Below, piece after piece: positions 33,007 through 41,302 of a stretch of 64,000 bases of DNA (positions within the stretch are counted from its first letter, which is position 1; each line of letters opens with the position of its first letter). Location of the stretch: the NCBI GenBank assembly GCA_964569085.1, contig CAZMTA010000009.1:1-64000 (forward strand), in the 5' to 3' direction. Origin of the DNA: JAJCZZ01 sp964569085. GTDB taxonomy: Bacteria; Gemmatimonadota; Gemmatimonadetes; Longimicrobiales; Gaopeijiaceae. Below the pieces are notes generated by a model. It saw only the letters and a list, made by a program, of their open reading frames with translations, was not told the DNA's origin and did not search any database. The position numbers and the translations under genes were made by a program.

Positions 33007-33381
33007 CTAGATGGGGCGCCCCTCGCCGCCGAGCTCCGGGGCGAGGCCCACCACGGTCTCCACCGGAAGGGTGAAGACGATGCCGGTGGCGGGTGTGGAG
33101 AGATCTCCGAACACGTCCTGGAGGAGCTCGATGGCCGGGCCCACCCGGTCCTCGGGGACCACGCTGAAGATGGTCCGGTTCTGGGGACGGGAGCCGGAGA
33201 TCAGCGTCTGGAGCCCGGCGAAGATCGGGATGTCGTGGGACAGCAGCCGCCCCATCCCCTCGCTGTTGATGATCGTGGCTCCGGTGATCCCGAGCTCCAG
33301 GAAGCCCGAGAGGATCTCGTCCACCTTCTCGGCGTCGTTGATGACCGCCACGAGAAGGCGCGCGCTTTCGGTCGGGCTCAT
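33007..33381 (-). CDS. PII-like signalling protein
   Basis: 124-aa protein with the GlnB-like ferredoxin fold pattern: LLVAVINDAEKVDEILSGFLELGITGATIINSEGMG, a variable loop where the T-loop would be, then IFSVVPEDRVGPAIELLQDVFG and a C-terminal VFTLPVETVVGL strand. The T-loop Tyr of true PII is not apparent, so ligand and partner may differ. It starts at ATG 33381, overlapping the ptsN-like stop by four bases (ATGA), and stands upstream of the antiporter. PII-like proteins elsewhere bind and gate transporters, so control of this antiporter is the simplest inference. Confidence 0.75.
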   Translation of the reverse strand: MSPTESARLLVAVINDAEKVDEILSGFLELGITGATIINSEGMGRLLSHDIPIFAGLQTLISGSRPQNRTIFSVVPEDRVGPAIELLQDVFGDLSTPATGIVFTLPVETVVGLAPELGGEGRPI

Positions 33382-33839
33382 ACGTGCTGGTCGTCCACCG
33401 CCGTGACCACGGCCATGATCGCCGGACCGTCCTGGGCGCCGTCGAGCTGCTCGAGGAAGTCCTGATGGCGGGCCAGTCGGCAGATGCGGGCCAGGAGCTT
33501 CACGTGCTCGCGCTCGTGTCCGGGAGGGGAGAGGAGGATGAAGAACGCTCGGACCGGATCCATCTCCTCGCCGCCGAAGGCGACGGGCTCCGGAGCCAGG
33601 GCCACGCCGATGACCGGGGCGTCCAGACCGGGGACCGTGGCGTGGGGGATGGCGAGGCCCGCGCCCATGACCGTGGGGTGCAGCCGCTCGCGCTCGAGGA
33701 GCTTCTCCCGGACGACGTCCGCGGGAGCCACGTCGGCTTCCTCGGCCCGGCTCGCGACCTCCCCCACGATCCCCTCCACCTCGGTGGCGGTCAGGCGCTT
33801 CACCACGAACTCGGCATCGAGGTACTCGCGGAGTCTCAT
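33378..33839 (-). CDS. PTS EIIA-Ntr-like domain protein
   Basis: EIIA(fructose/Ntr) fold protein, 153 aa. The phosphorylatable histidine is H66 in MGAGLAIPHATVPGL, the usual PTS EIIA-2 motif (GxAIPH). There is no membrane or EIIB part, so its role is regulatory, as with PtsN, which controls potassium transport in E. coli. It overlaps the PII-like gene and precedes the antiporter. No ptsI or ptsO genes are in the window. The gene is divergent from murA; a sigma-54-like element lies in the spacer on the murA side. Confidence 0.85.
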   Translation of the reverse strand: MRLREYLDAEFVVKRLTATEVEGIVGEVASRAEEADVAPADVVREKLLERERLHPTVMGAGLAIPHATVPGLDAPVIGVALAPEPVAFGGEEMDPVRAFFILLSPPGHEREHVKLLARICRLARHQDFLEQLDGAQDGPAIMAVVTAVDDQHV

Positions 33840-33920
33840 GGCGGGGCTCGGAGAAAGGGGCGGAAAGACGCGGCCTCCGGATGGTAGACGGGCCCGGGAA
33901 GAGGGTCAAGCGGGGGGGGC

Positions 33921-33936
33921 TGGCACATAACGTGCA
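33921..33936 (+). promoter_or_regulatory. Sigma-54-like promoter upstream of murA
   Basis: TGGCAC (33921-33926), five bases, then GTGCA (33932-33936) reproduces the -24/-12 consensus TGGCAC-N5-TTGCA with one mismatch. The invariant GG (33922-33923) and GC (33934-33935) are exactly ten bases apart. Transcription would start near 33947, about 170 bases before murA. Confidence 0.4.
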
Positions 33937-34119
33937 ACTCCACTCCGGACAGAACCGGGGAGGTCGATCCCGCGAATCCACATAGACTCGGCGAGGTGAA
34001 CCGTGAGCGGCATGGTAACGGCAGCAGAGACGAAATATGTTCCAGCGCCCGGCACGGAGCCCGTCCGCCGGCGACCCCCCCTCACGCTCCACCACACTCC
34101 TCCAGCGTTCAAGGATTCC

Positions 34120-35400
34120 ATGGGGACCTTCGTCGTCCAAGGTGGGGAGCCGCTCCACGGCCGGATCCGTCCGTCCGGGAACAAGAACGCGGCCCTCCCG
34201 TGTCTCGCCGCCACCGTGCTCGCCTCCGAGCCCGTGACCCTCCAGAACGTCCCGCGGATCCGGGACGTCCAGACGTTCACGGAGATCCTCGAGTCGCTGG
34301 GCGCCACGGTGGACTGGACCGGGGACCACGAGGTCCGCGTCGATCCGTCGGGCATCTCGGTGGGCGAGGTGGACCGGGACCAGGCCGAGCGCATCCGCGC
34401 GTCCCTGCTCCTGGCCGGCCCGCTCCTCGGGCGCTTCGGCCGGGTCACCCTGCCGCCTCCGGGAGGGGACGTCATCGGGCGTCGTCGCCTGGACACCCAC
34501 TTCCTGGCCTTCGAGGCCCTGGGCTCCGAGGTGGAGCTCCCCGACGGCGGCTTCCGGCTCCGGGCGGACCGGCTCCGGGGCGCGGACTTCTTCCTCGACG
34601 AGCCTTCCGTGACCGGCACCGAGAACGCGGTCATGGCGGCCGTGTGCGCCGAGGGCACCACCCGCATCCGGAACGCGGCGTCCGAGCCCCACGTGCAGGA
34701 CCTGTGCAACCTCCTCGTCGCCATGGGCGCCGACATCGAGGGCATCGGGACCCACATCCTCACCATCCACGGGACGGAGCGCCTCGGCGGGGCCACCTTC
34801 CGCATCGGGAGCGACCACATCGAGGCCGGCTCCTTCATCGGGCTGGCCGCCGTCACCGGAAGCGACATCGTCATCGAGGACGCGCCCGTCGAGCACATGG
34901 ACTCGACGTTGGTGGGCTTCCGCCGCCTTGGGGTCCACTGCGAGATCCGGGGCGACGACATCCACGTGAAGGGGAGCGAGGAGCACCGGATCGTGCAGGA
35001 CGCCTTCGGACACGTGCCGAAGATCGACGACGGCCCCTGGCCGGCGTTTCCGGCGGACCTGACCTCCATCGCCCTCGTGACGGCCACCCAGTGCCACGGG
35101 ACGGTCCTGATCCACGAGAAGATGTTCGAGTCCCGCATGTTCTTCACGGACAAGCTGGTGGCCATGGACGCCTCGATCATCCTCTGCGACCCCCACCGCG
35201 CGGTGGTGGTGGGCCCCTCGCCCCTGTCCGGGAGCGAGGTGGAGAGCCCCGACATCCGCGCCGGCATGGCCCTCCTCATCGCGGCGCTGGGCGCCGAGGG
35301 AGAGAGCCGCATCCAGAACATCCGGCAGATCGAGCGCGGCTACGAGCGCATCGACGAGCGCCTCACCGCGCTGGGCGCGAAGATCGAGCGTCTGGACTGA
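34120..35400 (+). CDS. murA: UDP-GlcNAc 1-carboxyvinyltransferase with Asp at the fosfomycin site
   Basis: First committed enzyme of peptidoglycan synthesis, transferring enolpyruvate from PEP to UDP-GlcNAc; 426 aa, cytoplasmic. K22 and N23 of the active site are in SGNKNAALP. The loop that carries Cys115 in E. coli reads PPGGDVIGRRRLD, so the residue is D117, as in Mycobacterium and Chlamydia, whose MurA resists fosfomycin. The start MGTFVVQGGEPL fits the family, with AAGGA four bases upstream; the frame also extends upstream to GTG 34003, but that stretch is not family-like. The enzyme C-terminus ITALGAKIERL-type is normal. Confidence 0.95.
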   Translation: MGTFVVQGGEPLHGRIRPSGNKNAALPCLAATVLASEPVTLQNVPRIRDVQTFTEILESLGATVDWTGDHEVRVDPSGISVGEVDRDQAERIRASLLLAGPLLGRFGRVTLPPPGGDVIGRRRLDTHFLAFEALGSEVELPDGGFRLRADRLRGADFFLDEPSVTGTENAVMAAVCAEGTTRIRNAASEPHVQDLCNLLVAMGADIEGIGTHILTIHGTERLGGATFRIGSDHIEAGSFIGLAAVTGSDIVIEDAPVEHMDSTLVGFRRLGVHCEIRGDDIHVKGSEEHRIVQDAFGHVPKIDDGPWPAFPADLTSIALVTATQCHGTVLIHEKMFESRMFFTDKLVAMDASIILCDPHRAVVVGPSPLSGSEVESPDIRAGMALLIAALGAEGESRIQNIRQIERGYERIDERLTALGAKIERLD

Positions 35401-35514
35401 CCCCTCCAGCCGCCGCATCCTCCCCACGGACGACGGGGGCCGGGACGAACCTCCCGGCCCCCGTCTTCGTAGGGACAGGCGAGACCCATCCCGAACCGAC
35501 CAGGAGCAGCCCAC

Positions 35515-35919
35515 ATGAGCGGCGAGAACCGTAGCGCCCGCGCGAGAATGTCCGAGGGGATCCGGCAGGGCCTGGGGGTCCTGTCCGCCTTCAAGGACGC
35601 CCTGGAGGAGACCATCGAGGAGGCGCGCGAGCGCGGGGACCTCTCCTCGGAGCGCGCCAAGGAGGTCATGAAGGAGGCCCTCGGGCGCGCCCAGGAGGCC
35701 GCCGGCGAGGCCCGGGAGCGCCTGGACTTCGTGAGCCAGAAGGAGTTCGACGCGCTGAGCGAGTCCGTGGACCGCCTCCGGGAGCGCCTCGACGGGCTCG
35801 AGGCCCGCTTCCGCGGGAACGACGCCACGGGCTGGACCGCGTCCTCCGACGAGCCCCGCCCCGCCTCCGGGGACGACGAGGATCTGGCCGACAACGCCGA
35901 CCCCGGCCCTTCGGCCTGA
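35515..35919 (+). CDS. Phasin-like coiled-coil protein
   Basis: 134-aa protein. Residues about 12-100 are predicted helices with heptad-like repeats (EETIEEARERGDLSSERAKEVMKEALGRAQEAAGEARERL, then FVSQKEFDALSESVDRLRERLDGLEARF). The tail is acidic and probably disordered. The helical pattern and size resemble phasin-like proteins or UbiK-type coiled coils; no other cue decides between them. It follows murA by 114 bases and has a GGAGCAG ribosome binding site before ATG 35515. Confidence 0.6.
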   Translation: MSGENRSARARMSEGIRQGLGVLSAFKDALEETIEEARERGDLSSERAKEVMKEALGRAQEAAGEARERLDFVSQKEFDALSESVDRLRERLDGLEARFRGNDATGWTASSDEPRPASGDDEDLADNADPGPSA

Positions 35920-36030
35920 GCCTCCGCCGCGCCCGGGCGTCTCCGAGCCCGGGCGCGGGACCCCCTCGGGACCGGCCTCCGCGCCGGGCCCGGACCTCGC
36001 CGGAGCGCCCTCCCCACCCCGGCCCTTCCC

Positions 36031-36059
36031 TTGAGGGATCCGGGGGCCCTTCCTATATT
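36031..36059 (+). promoter_or_regulatory. Sigma-70-type promoter of the rimP-nusA-infB operon
   Basis: -35 TTGAGG (36031-36036) and -10 TATATT (36054-36059) are separated by exactly 17 bases. Transcription should begin near 36066, about 100 bases before the rimP start, leaving a leader that contains an intrinsic terminator. Confidence 0.75.
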
Positions 36060-36103
36060 CCCTTTCCTGGAGAGCTGCCCTTACGAGGGGTGGTTTTTGT
36101 ACG

Positions 36104-36137
36104 AAGTGGGGGAGCGGTTCGCCCCCGCTTTTTTATT
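36104..36137 (+). terminator. Leader attenuator before rimP
   Basis: AAGTGGGGG (36104-36112) pairs with CCCCCGCTT (36122-36130; one G-U pair) across a nine-base loop, and the T run TTTTTTATT follows at 36129-36137. This is a textbook intrinsic terminator placed inside the leader, 32 bases before the rimP GTG. It suggests the operon is controlled by attenuation. Confidence 0.8.
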
Positions 36138-36168
36138 CGGTGTGGACGCCAGAGCGGAGGCAACGACG

Positions 36169-36660
36169 GTGAAGCCCCTGCCCGGAATGGAACGCGAGCT
36201 CGAGGAGCGGGTCGAGGACCTGGGCTTCGAGCTCGTGGAGATCCAGTGGGCCGGAAGCCGGAACCGTCCGATCATCCGCGTCCGCATCGACAGGCCGGAC
36301 GCGGTTCCGGGCGAGGGCGGCGTGGCCGTGGACGAGTGCGCCACGGTGAGCCGCGCCCTGGAGCCGTGGTTGGACGCGCACGAGGACGTGCCCGAGCGGT
36401 ACGTCCTGGAGGTCTCGTCGCCTGGAGTGGATCGTCCGCTCCGGAAAGACCGGGACTTCCGCCGGTTCGCGGGAGAGAAGGTGGCCGTGAAGGGCCACGA
36501 CATCCTCGCCGGGCGCGCACGGCGGCTCGAGGGAGAGCTGCTGGGCCTGGACGACGAGGACGGGGACGCGGCCGTGCGGCTGCGGTTGCCCGACGGTGAC
36601 GAGGTGCGGATCCCGCGAAGCGAGATCGCGGGGGCCAACCTCGTTTTCACATGGGAGTGA
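36169..36660 (+). CDS. rimP: Ribosome maturation factor RimP
   Basis: Factor for 30S subunit maturation, 163 aa from GTG 36169. The N-terminal domain reads LEERVEDLGFELVEIQWAGSRNRPIIRVRIDRP, with VAVDECATVSRALEPWLD and the highly conserved YVLEVSSPGVDRPLRKDRDFRRF. GGAGG (36156-36160) lies eight bases upstream of the GTG. The frame is open further upstream, but that would translate through the leader terminator; ATG 36187 is an alternative start. It stands ahead of nusA, the usual order. Confidence 0.93.
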   Translation: MKPLPGMERELEERVEDLGFELVEIQWAGSRNRPIIRVRIDRPDAVPGEGGVAVDECATVSRALEPWLDAHEDVPERYVLEVSSPGVDRPLRKDRDFRRFAGEKVAVKGHDILAGRARRLEGELLGLDDEDGDAAVRLRLPDGDEVRIPRSEIAGANLVFTWE

Positions 36661-36670
36661 GAGAGGAAAC

Positions 36671-38167
36671 ATGGCGAATGCCGGTCAGATCATCGCTGCT
36701 TTTCGGGACGTGGCTGCGACCAAGAGCCTTTCCGAGGAGGAGATGGCGGATCTCGTCAAAGACGGGATCCTAGCCGGTCTGGCCCGCATCCACGGGCCCA
36801 ACGTGCAGGCCGAGATCGACATCAACGAGACCACGGGCGAGTTCGACATCGTCGTGCTGAAGCGCGTGGTCGAGGACGTGGAGGATCCGTCCTGCGAGAT
36901 CTCGCTCGAGGACGCCCAGTGGGACGACCCGACCTTCGAGGTCGGGGACGTGATGGAGGTTCCGGTGGAGTTCACCGACTTCGGCCGCAACGCGGTCATG
37001 GCGGTGAAGCAGCGGATCGTCCAGCGGGTGCGGGAGAACGAGCGGGACCGGATCCGGGACGAGTTCGAGGATCGCGTGGGTGAGCTCCTCTCCGGCGAGG
37101 TCCAGCAGATCGAGCGCGGCAAGCTGGTCGTGATGATGAACCGCTCGCGCGACGCCGACGCCATCATCCCCTGGAAGGACCAGAACCCCCGGGAGCGCTT
37201 CCGGCAGGGGGACCCGATCCGGGCCGTCCTGAAGAAGGTCGAGGAGACCCCGCGGGGCCCGCGGCTGATCCTCTCCCGGGCCGACCCGCTCTTCGTGGCG
37301 GCGCTCTTCAAGCTCGAGGTCCCCGAGATCTACCAGGGCATCGTCGAGATCAAGGAGATCGCCCGGGAGGTCGGCGGCCGTACCAAGATCGCCGTCTCCA
37401 GCCGGGACGACTCCATCGATCCCGTGGGCGCGTGCGTGGGGCTCAAGGGCTCCCGCGTGCAGGCGGTGGTCTCGGAGCTCGGCGGGGAGCGGATCGACAT
37501 CGTGCCGTGGCACCCGGACCCCGAGGTCTTCGCCCGCCGGGCTCTGGCGCCGGCCAAGGTGACCAAGGTCGTCACCGACCTGGAGCGCCAGGTCGTGACC
37601 GCCATCGTGGACGAGGACCAGCTCTCGCTGGCCATCGGCCGCAACGGGCAGAACGTCCGTCTGGCCTCGCAGCTCATCGGGTGGCAGATCGACCTCTACG
37701 GGTCTCGGGAGTGGATGGAGAAGGGGGCGGATCTCTCCCTCTTCACCGTGGGCTCCGACGACCAGTACGAGACCTCGGACTTCCCCCTGGACGAGCTGGA
37801 TCTGCCCGAGGAGGCTCTGGCGGCCCTTTCCGCGGCCGGGTATGATACCTTTCTCCAGATCATCGACCTCGAGCACCCGGACTTCCTTGGGATCGACGGC
37901 ATCGGCGAAGCCGAGGCCGACCGTCTCGTGGAGGTCATCGACGAGTTGACCGTGGTGGAGGAGCCCGAGGCTCCCGAGGACGAGGGCGAGGAGGAGGAGC
38001 CGGCCGCCGACGCCGAGGAGGCGTCCGCGGACGACGACGAGGCTCAGGAGGAGACGACCAGCTCCTCGGACGAGGAAGAGGACACGGCGGACGACGACGC
38101 CTCCGACGAGGAGGACGACGGTGAGGCCGCCGAGGAATCGGAAGATGAAGGAGAGCCGGAGAGCTGA
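36671..38167 (+). CDS. nusA: Transcription termination/antitermination factor NusA, with acidic tail
   Basis: RNA-polymerase-bound factor controlling pausing, termination and antitermination; 498 aa. Order: N-terminal domain, S1 domain, KH1 (VGACVGLKGSRVQAVVSELGGERIDIVPW), KH2 (AIGRNGQNVRLASQLIGWQIDLY), a helix-hairpin-helix near FLGIDGIGEAEADRLVEV, and finally about 50 residues that are almost all Glu, Asp, Ala and Ser. The tail is not part of the usual family. ATG 36671 is preceded by GAGAGG. NusA may act on the leader terminator upstream of rimP, as known for nusA operons elsewhere. Confidence 0.96.
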   Translation: MANAGQIIAAFRDVAATKSLSEEEMADLVKDGILAGLARIHGPNVQAEIDINETTGEFDIVVLKRVVEDVEDPSCEISLEDAQWDDPTFEVGDVMEVPVEFTDFGRNAVMAVKQRIVQRVRENERDRIRDEFEDRVGELLSGEVQQIERGKLVVMMNRSRDADAIIPWKDQNPRERFRQGDPIRAVLKKVEETPRGPRLILSRADPLFVAALFKLEVPEIYQGIVEIKEIAREVGGRTKIAVSSRDDSIDPVGACVGLKGSRVQAVVSELGGERIDIVPWHPDPEVFARRALAPAKVTKVVTDLERQVVTAIVDEDQLSLAIGRNGQNVRLASQLIGWQIDLYGSREWMEKGADLSLFTVGSDDQYETSDFPLDELDLPEEALAALSAAGYDTFLQIIDLEHPDFLGIDGIGEAEADRLVEVIDELTVVEEPEAPEDEGEEEEPAADAEEASADDDEAQEETTSSSDEEEDTADDDASDEEDDGEAAEESEDEGEPES

Positions 38168-38486
38168 CGCTCTCCGACTTCTGGGCCTGGCTCAGCGGGC
38201 CGGAGCGGTGGTTGCGGGAGTCGATCTCGCGCGCCGTTCCATCCGCATGGGCGAGGCCCGACTGATTTTGAAGGCCACGGACGCCTCGAGCGTCCAACTA
38301 TCGAAAATAGCACGAACGTTGGGAAACCAGCCGGTCCCTCAGGCATTCCTGGGGGATCGCGCCACGTTGGGAACCGCGGTGGGCCGATCGTCGGCCTCGG
38401 CGGTTGTCGTGACGGAGGCGTCGTTCGCGAACGAGCTGATACGTCGGCTCGAGGCGGCGGGTCTTCCGAACGGACTGGAGGAATAG
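38145..38486 (+). CDS. ylxQ: YlxQ-like L7Ae-family RNA-binding protein
   Basis: Small L7Ae/L30e-fold protein, 113 aa. It has the family pattern LGLAQRAGAVVAGVDLARRSIRMGEARLILKATDASSVQ, TSLGNQPVPQ-like middle and ALTDANFA-type SFANEL end. Such proteins bind kink-turn RNA and usually sit between nusA and infB. It starts at ATG 38145, inside the end of nusA (23-base overlap), behind a GAGGAA motif. The usual companion ylxR (DUF448) is absent between nusA and this gene. Confidence 0.85.
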   Translation: MKESRRADALRLLGLAQRAGAVVAGVDLARRSIRMGEARLILKATDASSVQLSKIARTLGNQPVPQAFLGDRATLGTAVGRSSASAVVVTEASFANELIRRLEAAGLPNGLEE

Positions 38487-38493
38487 CGACGAA

Positions 38494-41226
38494 ATGCGGG
38501 TCATCGAGCTAGCTCAGGACCTCAAGGTGGACTCCAAGGTCCTCATCGCGCTGCTGCGATCCATGCGGATCGCGGTATCCGAGGAGGACGACACCATCAC
38601 CGACGGCCAGGTGGCCAAGGTGCTGGCGCGGGTGGAGCGCGAGCGTCGGGGAGGCGACAAGGACGTCTCCGAGGCGATCGAGGCCGCCCTGGAGGAGGCC
38701 AAGTCCGGATCCCGTCGCCGTCGCCGCCGCCGCCGGGCGGACATGCCGGAGCCCGAGCCGGAGGAGGACGAGGCCGAGGAGGACGCCGACGAGGTGGAGT
38801 CCGCCGACGCCGAAGCCGAGGAGGACGCCGACGACGAGGCCGAGGCCGCGGAGGAGCCCGCCGAGGACGAGGCGGAGGAGCCCGTCGCCGAGGAGCCCGA
38901 GGTCGCCGAGGAGCCCGAGCCCGCCGAGGACGAGGCGGAGGAGCCCGTCGCCGAGGCCGAGGAGGAGCCCGAGGACGAGGCGGACGACGAGCCCGAGGCC
39001 GCCGAGGCCGAGGAAGAGGAGGACGACGTCGAGCCCGAGGCCGAGGCCGAGGACGACGACGTAGAGGACGAGGACGACGAGGACGAGGCCTCCGACGAGG
39101 ACGACGACGAGGAGTCCGCGCCCAAGCCCAAGCCGGCCCGCGCCGACAAGTCCGGCCCCGTGCGCACCATCCGCCGCCCGACCCCGGCCGCCAGCGCCGG
39201 GCCCGGGGGCAAGGTCCGCATCCAGGCCGAGGGCTACACTTCCGACGGCCGTCGCCAGCGCCGCAAGAAGGGCGGCAAGAAGCGCCAGCGTCCGGACAAG
39301 GACGCCGTGCAGGAGAACATCCAGCGCGTCATGGCCGAGATCAAAGGCGGCGGTGGAGGCGGCAGCAGCAAGAAGCGCCGCCGGAAGAGCCAGCGGATGT
39401 CCGCCGAAGAGGAGGCCATCCAGGAGGAGATGCAGCGCGAGGAGGAGGAGCGCGAAGCCAAGACCATCAAGGTCAACGAGTTCCTCACCGTCTCCGAGCT
39501 CGCCGAGCTCATGGACGTCTCCGCCACCGAGATCATCGGGTCCGCGTTCAAGAACCTCGGGTTGATGGTCACCATCAACCAGCGCCTGGACTTCGACCAG
39601 ATCGAGCTGCTCCTCGACGAGTTCGGCTTCACCGCCGAGAAGGAGGAGGAGTACACGGCCGAGATGGACGAGGAGGAAGAGGAGGAGGATCCCGAGAGCC
39701 TCAAGCCCCGCGGGCCGGTGGTCACGGTCATGGGCCACGTGGACCACGGGAAGACCCTCCTCCTGGACCGCATCCGCGCGACCAACGTGGTGGCCGGCGA
39801 GGCCGGCGGCATCACGCAGCACATCGGTGCCTACCACGTGGAGCTCGACGACGGGCGGCCCATCACCTTCCTGGACACGCCGGGCCACGCCGCCTTCACC
39901 GCCATGCGGGCCCGCGGCGCCGAGGTGACCGACGTGGTCATCCTCATCGTGGCCGCCGACGACTCGGTCATGCCCCAGACCATCGAGGCCATCAGCCACG
40001 CCAAGAACGCCGGCGTGCCGCTCATCGTGGCCATCAACAAGTGTGACCTCCCCGCGGCCGACCCCATGCGGGTGAAGCAGGAGCTCCTCCAGCACGAGGT
40101 GAACGTCGAGGACTTCGGCGGCACCACGCTCGTGTCGGAGATCTCCGCCAAGACGGGGCAGGGCATCGACGACCTCCTCGAGAAGGTCCTCCTCCAGGCC
40201 GAGCTCCTGGAGCTCAAGGCCAACCCCGACCGCGACGCGGTGGGAACGGTGGTGGAGGCCCAGCTCGACGTCGGGAAGGGCCCCGTGGTGACCGTCCTGG
40301 TCCAGAAGGGGACCCTGCGCGTCGGAGAGGACTTCCTCTGCGGCATGCACGACGGCCGCGTCCGGGCCATGCTCGACGAGCGGGGCCAGCAGGTGAACGA
40401 GGCCGGACCGGGGATCCCGGTCCAGGTCCTGGGCGCCGGAGGCGTGCCCCAGGCAGGGGACGTCTTCCAGGTCATGGACGCCGACCGGGCGGCCGAGATC
40501 GCCGGAACGCGCCAGCGCCTGGAGCGCGAGAAGCAGCTCCGGGTCAAGGAGCGCGGGCTCAAGCTGGGCGACTTCTCCCAGCTGGTGGCCGCCGGCGAGA
40601 CCGCCACGCTTCCCCTGGTCATCAAGGGCGACGTGGACGGCTCCGTCCAGGCGCTGTCCGACGCGCTGGAGCAGATCGGCACCGACGAGGTGCAGGTGGA
40701 GATCATCCACCGCGCCGTGGGCGCCGTGAACGAGTCCGACGTCCTCCTGGCCGAGACCGCCGGAGCCGTCATCATCGGCTTCCGGGTCCGGCCCCAGACC
40801 GCCGCCCGCCAGGAAGCGGAGCGCGCGGACGTGGAGATCCAGACCTACGACGTCATCTACAACGCGGTGGACGACATCACCGCGGCGCTGGAGGGCATGC
40901 TCTCTCCGGAAGAGAAGGAGACCATCCAGGGATCCGCGGAGGTCCGCGAGACCTTCCGCGTCTCCAAGGTCGGCACCATCGCCGGGTGCTACGTCCAGGA
41001 GGGCCGCATCGACCGCAAGGGCCAGGCGCGGGTCGTCCGGGACGGCATCGTGGTCTACGACGGCAGCATCGGCTCGCTGAAGCGCTTCAAGGACGACGTG
41101 AAGGAGGTCCGCGAAGGCTTCGAGTGCGGCATCGGCATCGAGAACTTCAACGACGTCAAGGTCGGCGACGTCATCGAGTGCTACACGGTGGAAGAGGTGG
41201 CCCGGACGCTGGCCGAGGCCGGCTGA
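38494..41226 (+). CDS. infB: Translation initiation factor IF-2 with long acidic N-terminal region
   Basis: GTPase that delivers initiator tRNA to the 30S subunit; 910 aa. The N-terminal module (MRVIELAQDLKVDSKVLIALL) is followed by about 135 residues of Glu/Asp/Ala-rich low-complexity sequence (around 85-220), a Lys/Arg-rich block, and a second IF2-N module (VNEFLTVSELAELMDVSATEII). The G domain has GHVDHGKT (414-421), DTPGHAAF, NKCDLP and then domains II-IV. GGAGGA precedes ATG 38494. The low-complexity DNA consists of repeated GAGG/GACG codon runs, so its length may vary between strains. Confidence 0.97.
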   Translation: MRVIELAQDLKVDSKVLIALLRSMRIAVSEEDDTITDGQVAKVLARVERERRGGDKDVSEAIEAALEEAKSGSRRRRRRRRADMPEPEPEEDEAEEDADEVESADAEAEEDADDEAEAAEEPAEDEAEEPVAEEPEVAEEPEPAEDEAEEPVAEAEEEPEDEADDEPEAAEAEEEEDDVEPEAEAEDDDVEDEDDEDEASDEDDDEESAPKPKPARADKSGPVRTIRRPTPAASAGPGGKVRIQAEGYTSDGRRQRRKKGGKKRQRPDKDAVQENIQRVMAEIKGGGGGGSSKKRRRKSQRMSAEEEAIQEEMQREEEEREAKTIKVNEFLTVSELAELMDVSATEIIGSAFKNLGLMVTINQRLDFDQIELLLDEFGFTAEKEEEYTAEMDEEEEEEDPESLKPRGPVVTVMGHVDHGKTLLLDRIRATNVVAGEAGGITQHIGAYHVELDDGRPITFLDTPGHAAFTAMRARGAEVTDVVILIVAADDSVMPQTIEAISHAKNAGVPLIVAINKCDLPAADPMRVKQELLQHEVNVEDFGGTTLVSEISAKTGQGIDDLLEKVLLQAELLELKANPDRDAVGTVVEAQLDVGKGPVVTVLVQKGTLRVGEDFLCGMHDGRVRAMLDERGQQVNEAGPGIPVQVLGAGGVPQAGDVFQVMDADRAAEIAGTRQRLEREKQLRVKERGLKLGDFSQLVAAGETATLPLVIKGDVDGSVQALSDALEQIGTDEVQVEIIHRAVGAVNESDVLLAETAGAVIIGFRVRPQTAARQEAERADVEIQTYDVIYNAVDDITAALEGMLSPEEKETIQGSAEVRETFRVSKVGTIAGCYVQEGRIDRKGQARVVRDGIVVYDGSIGSLKRFKDDVKEVREGFECGIGIENFNDVKVGDVIECYTVEEVARTLAEAG

Positions 41227-41302
41227 CGCCCATCCGGATCCGGGCCCTCCCTCCGGGGCGGGCCCGGACCGCCGCCGTCCCTCACCTCCGGGGCCCCGTC
41301 CC

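Noticed and set aside
33007..35514. Long open frame on the minus strand across murA (835 codons)
   Set aside because: Only its last ~124 codons (33007-33381) match a protein family. The rest is antisense to murA and has the composition of a GC shadow frame.
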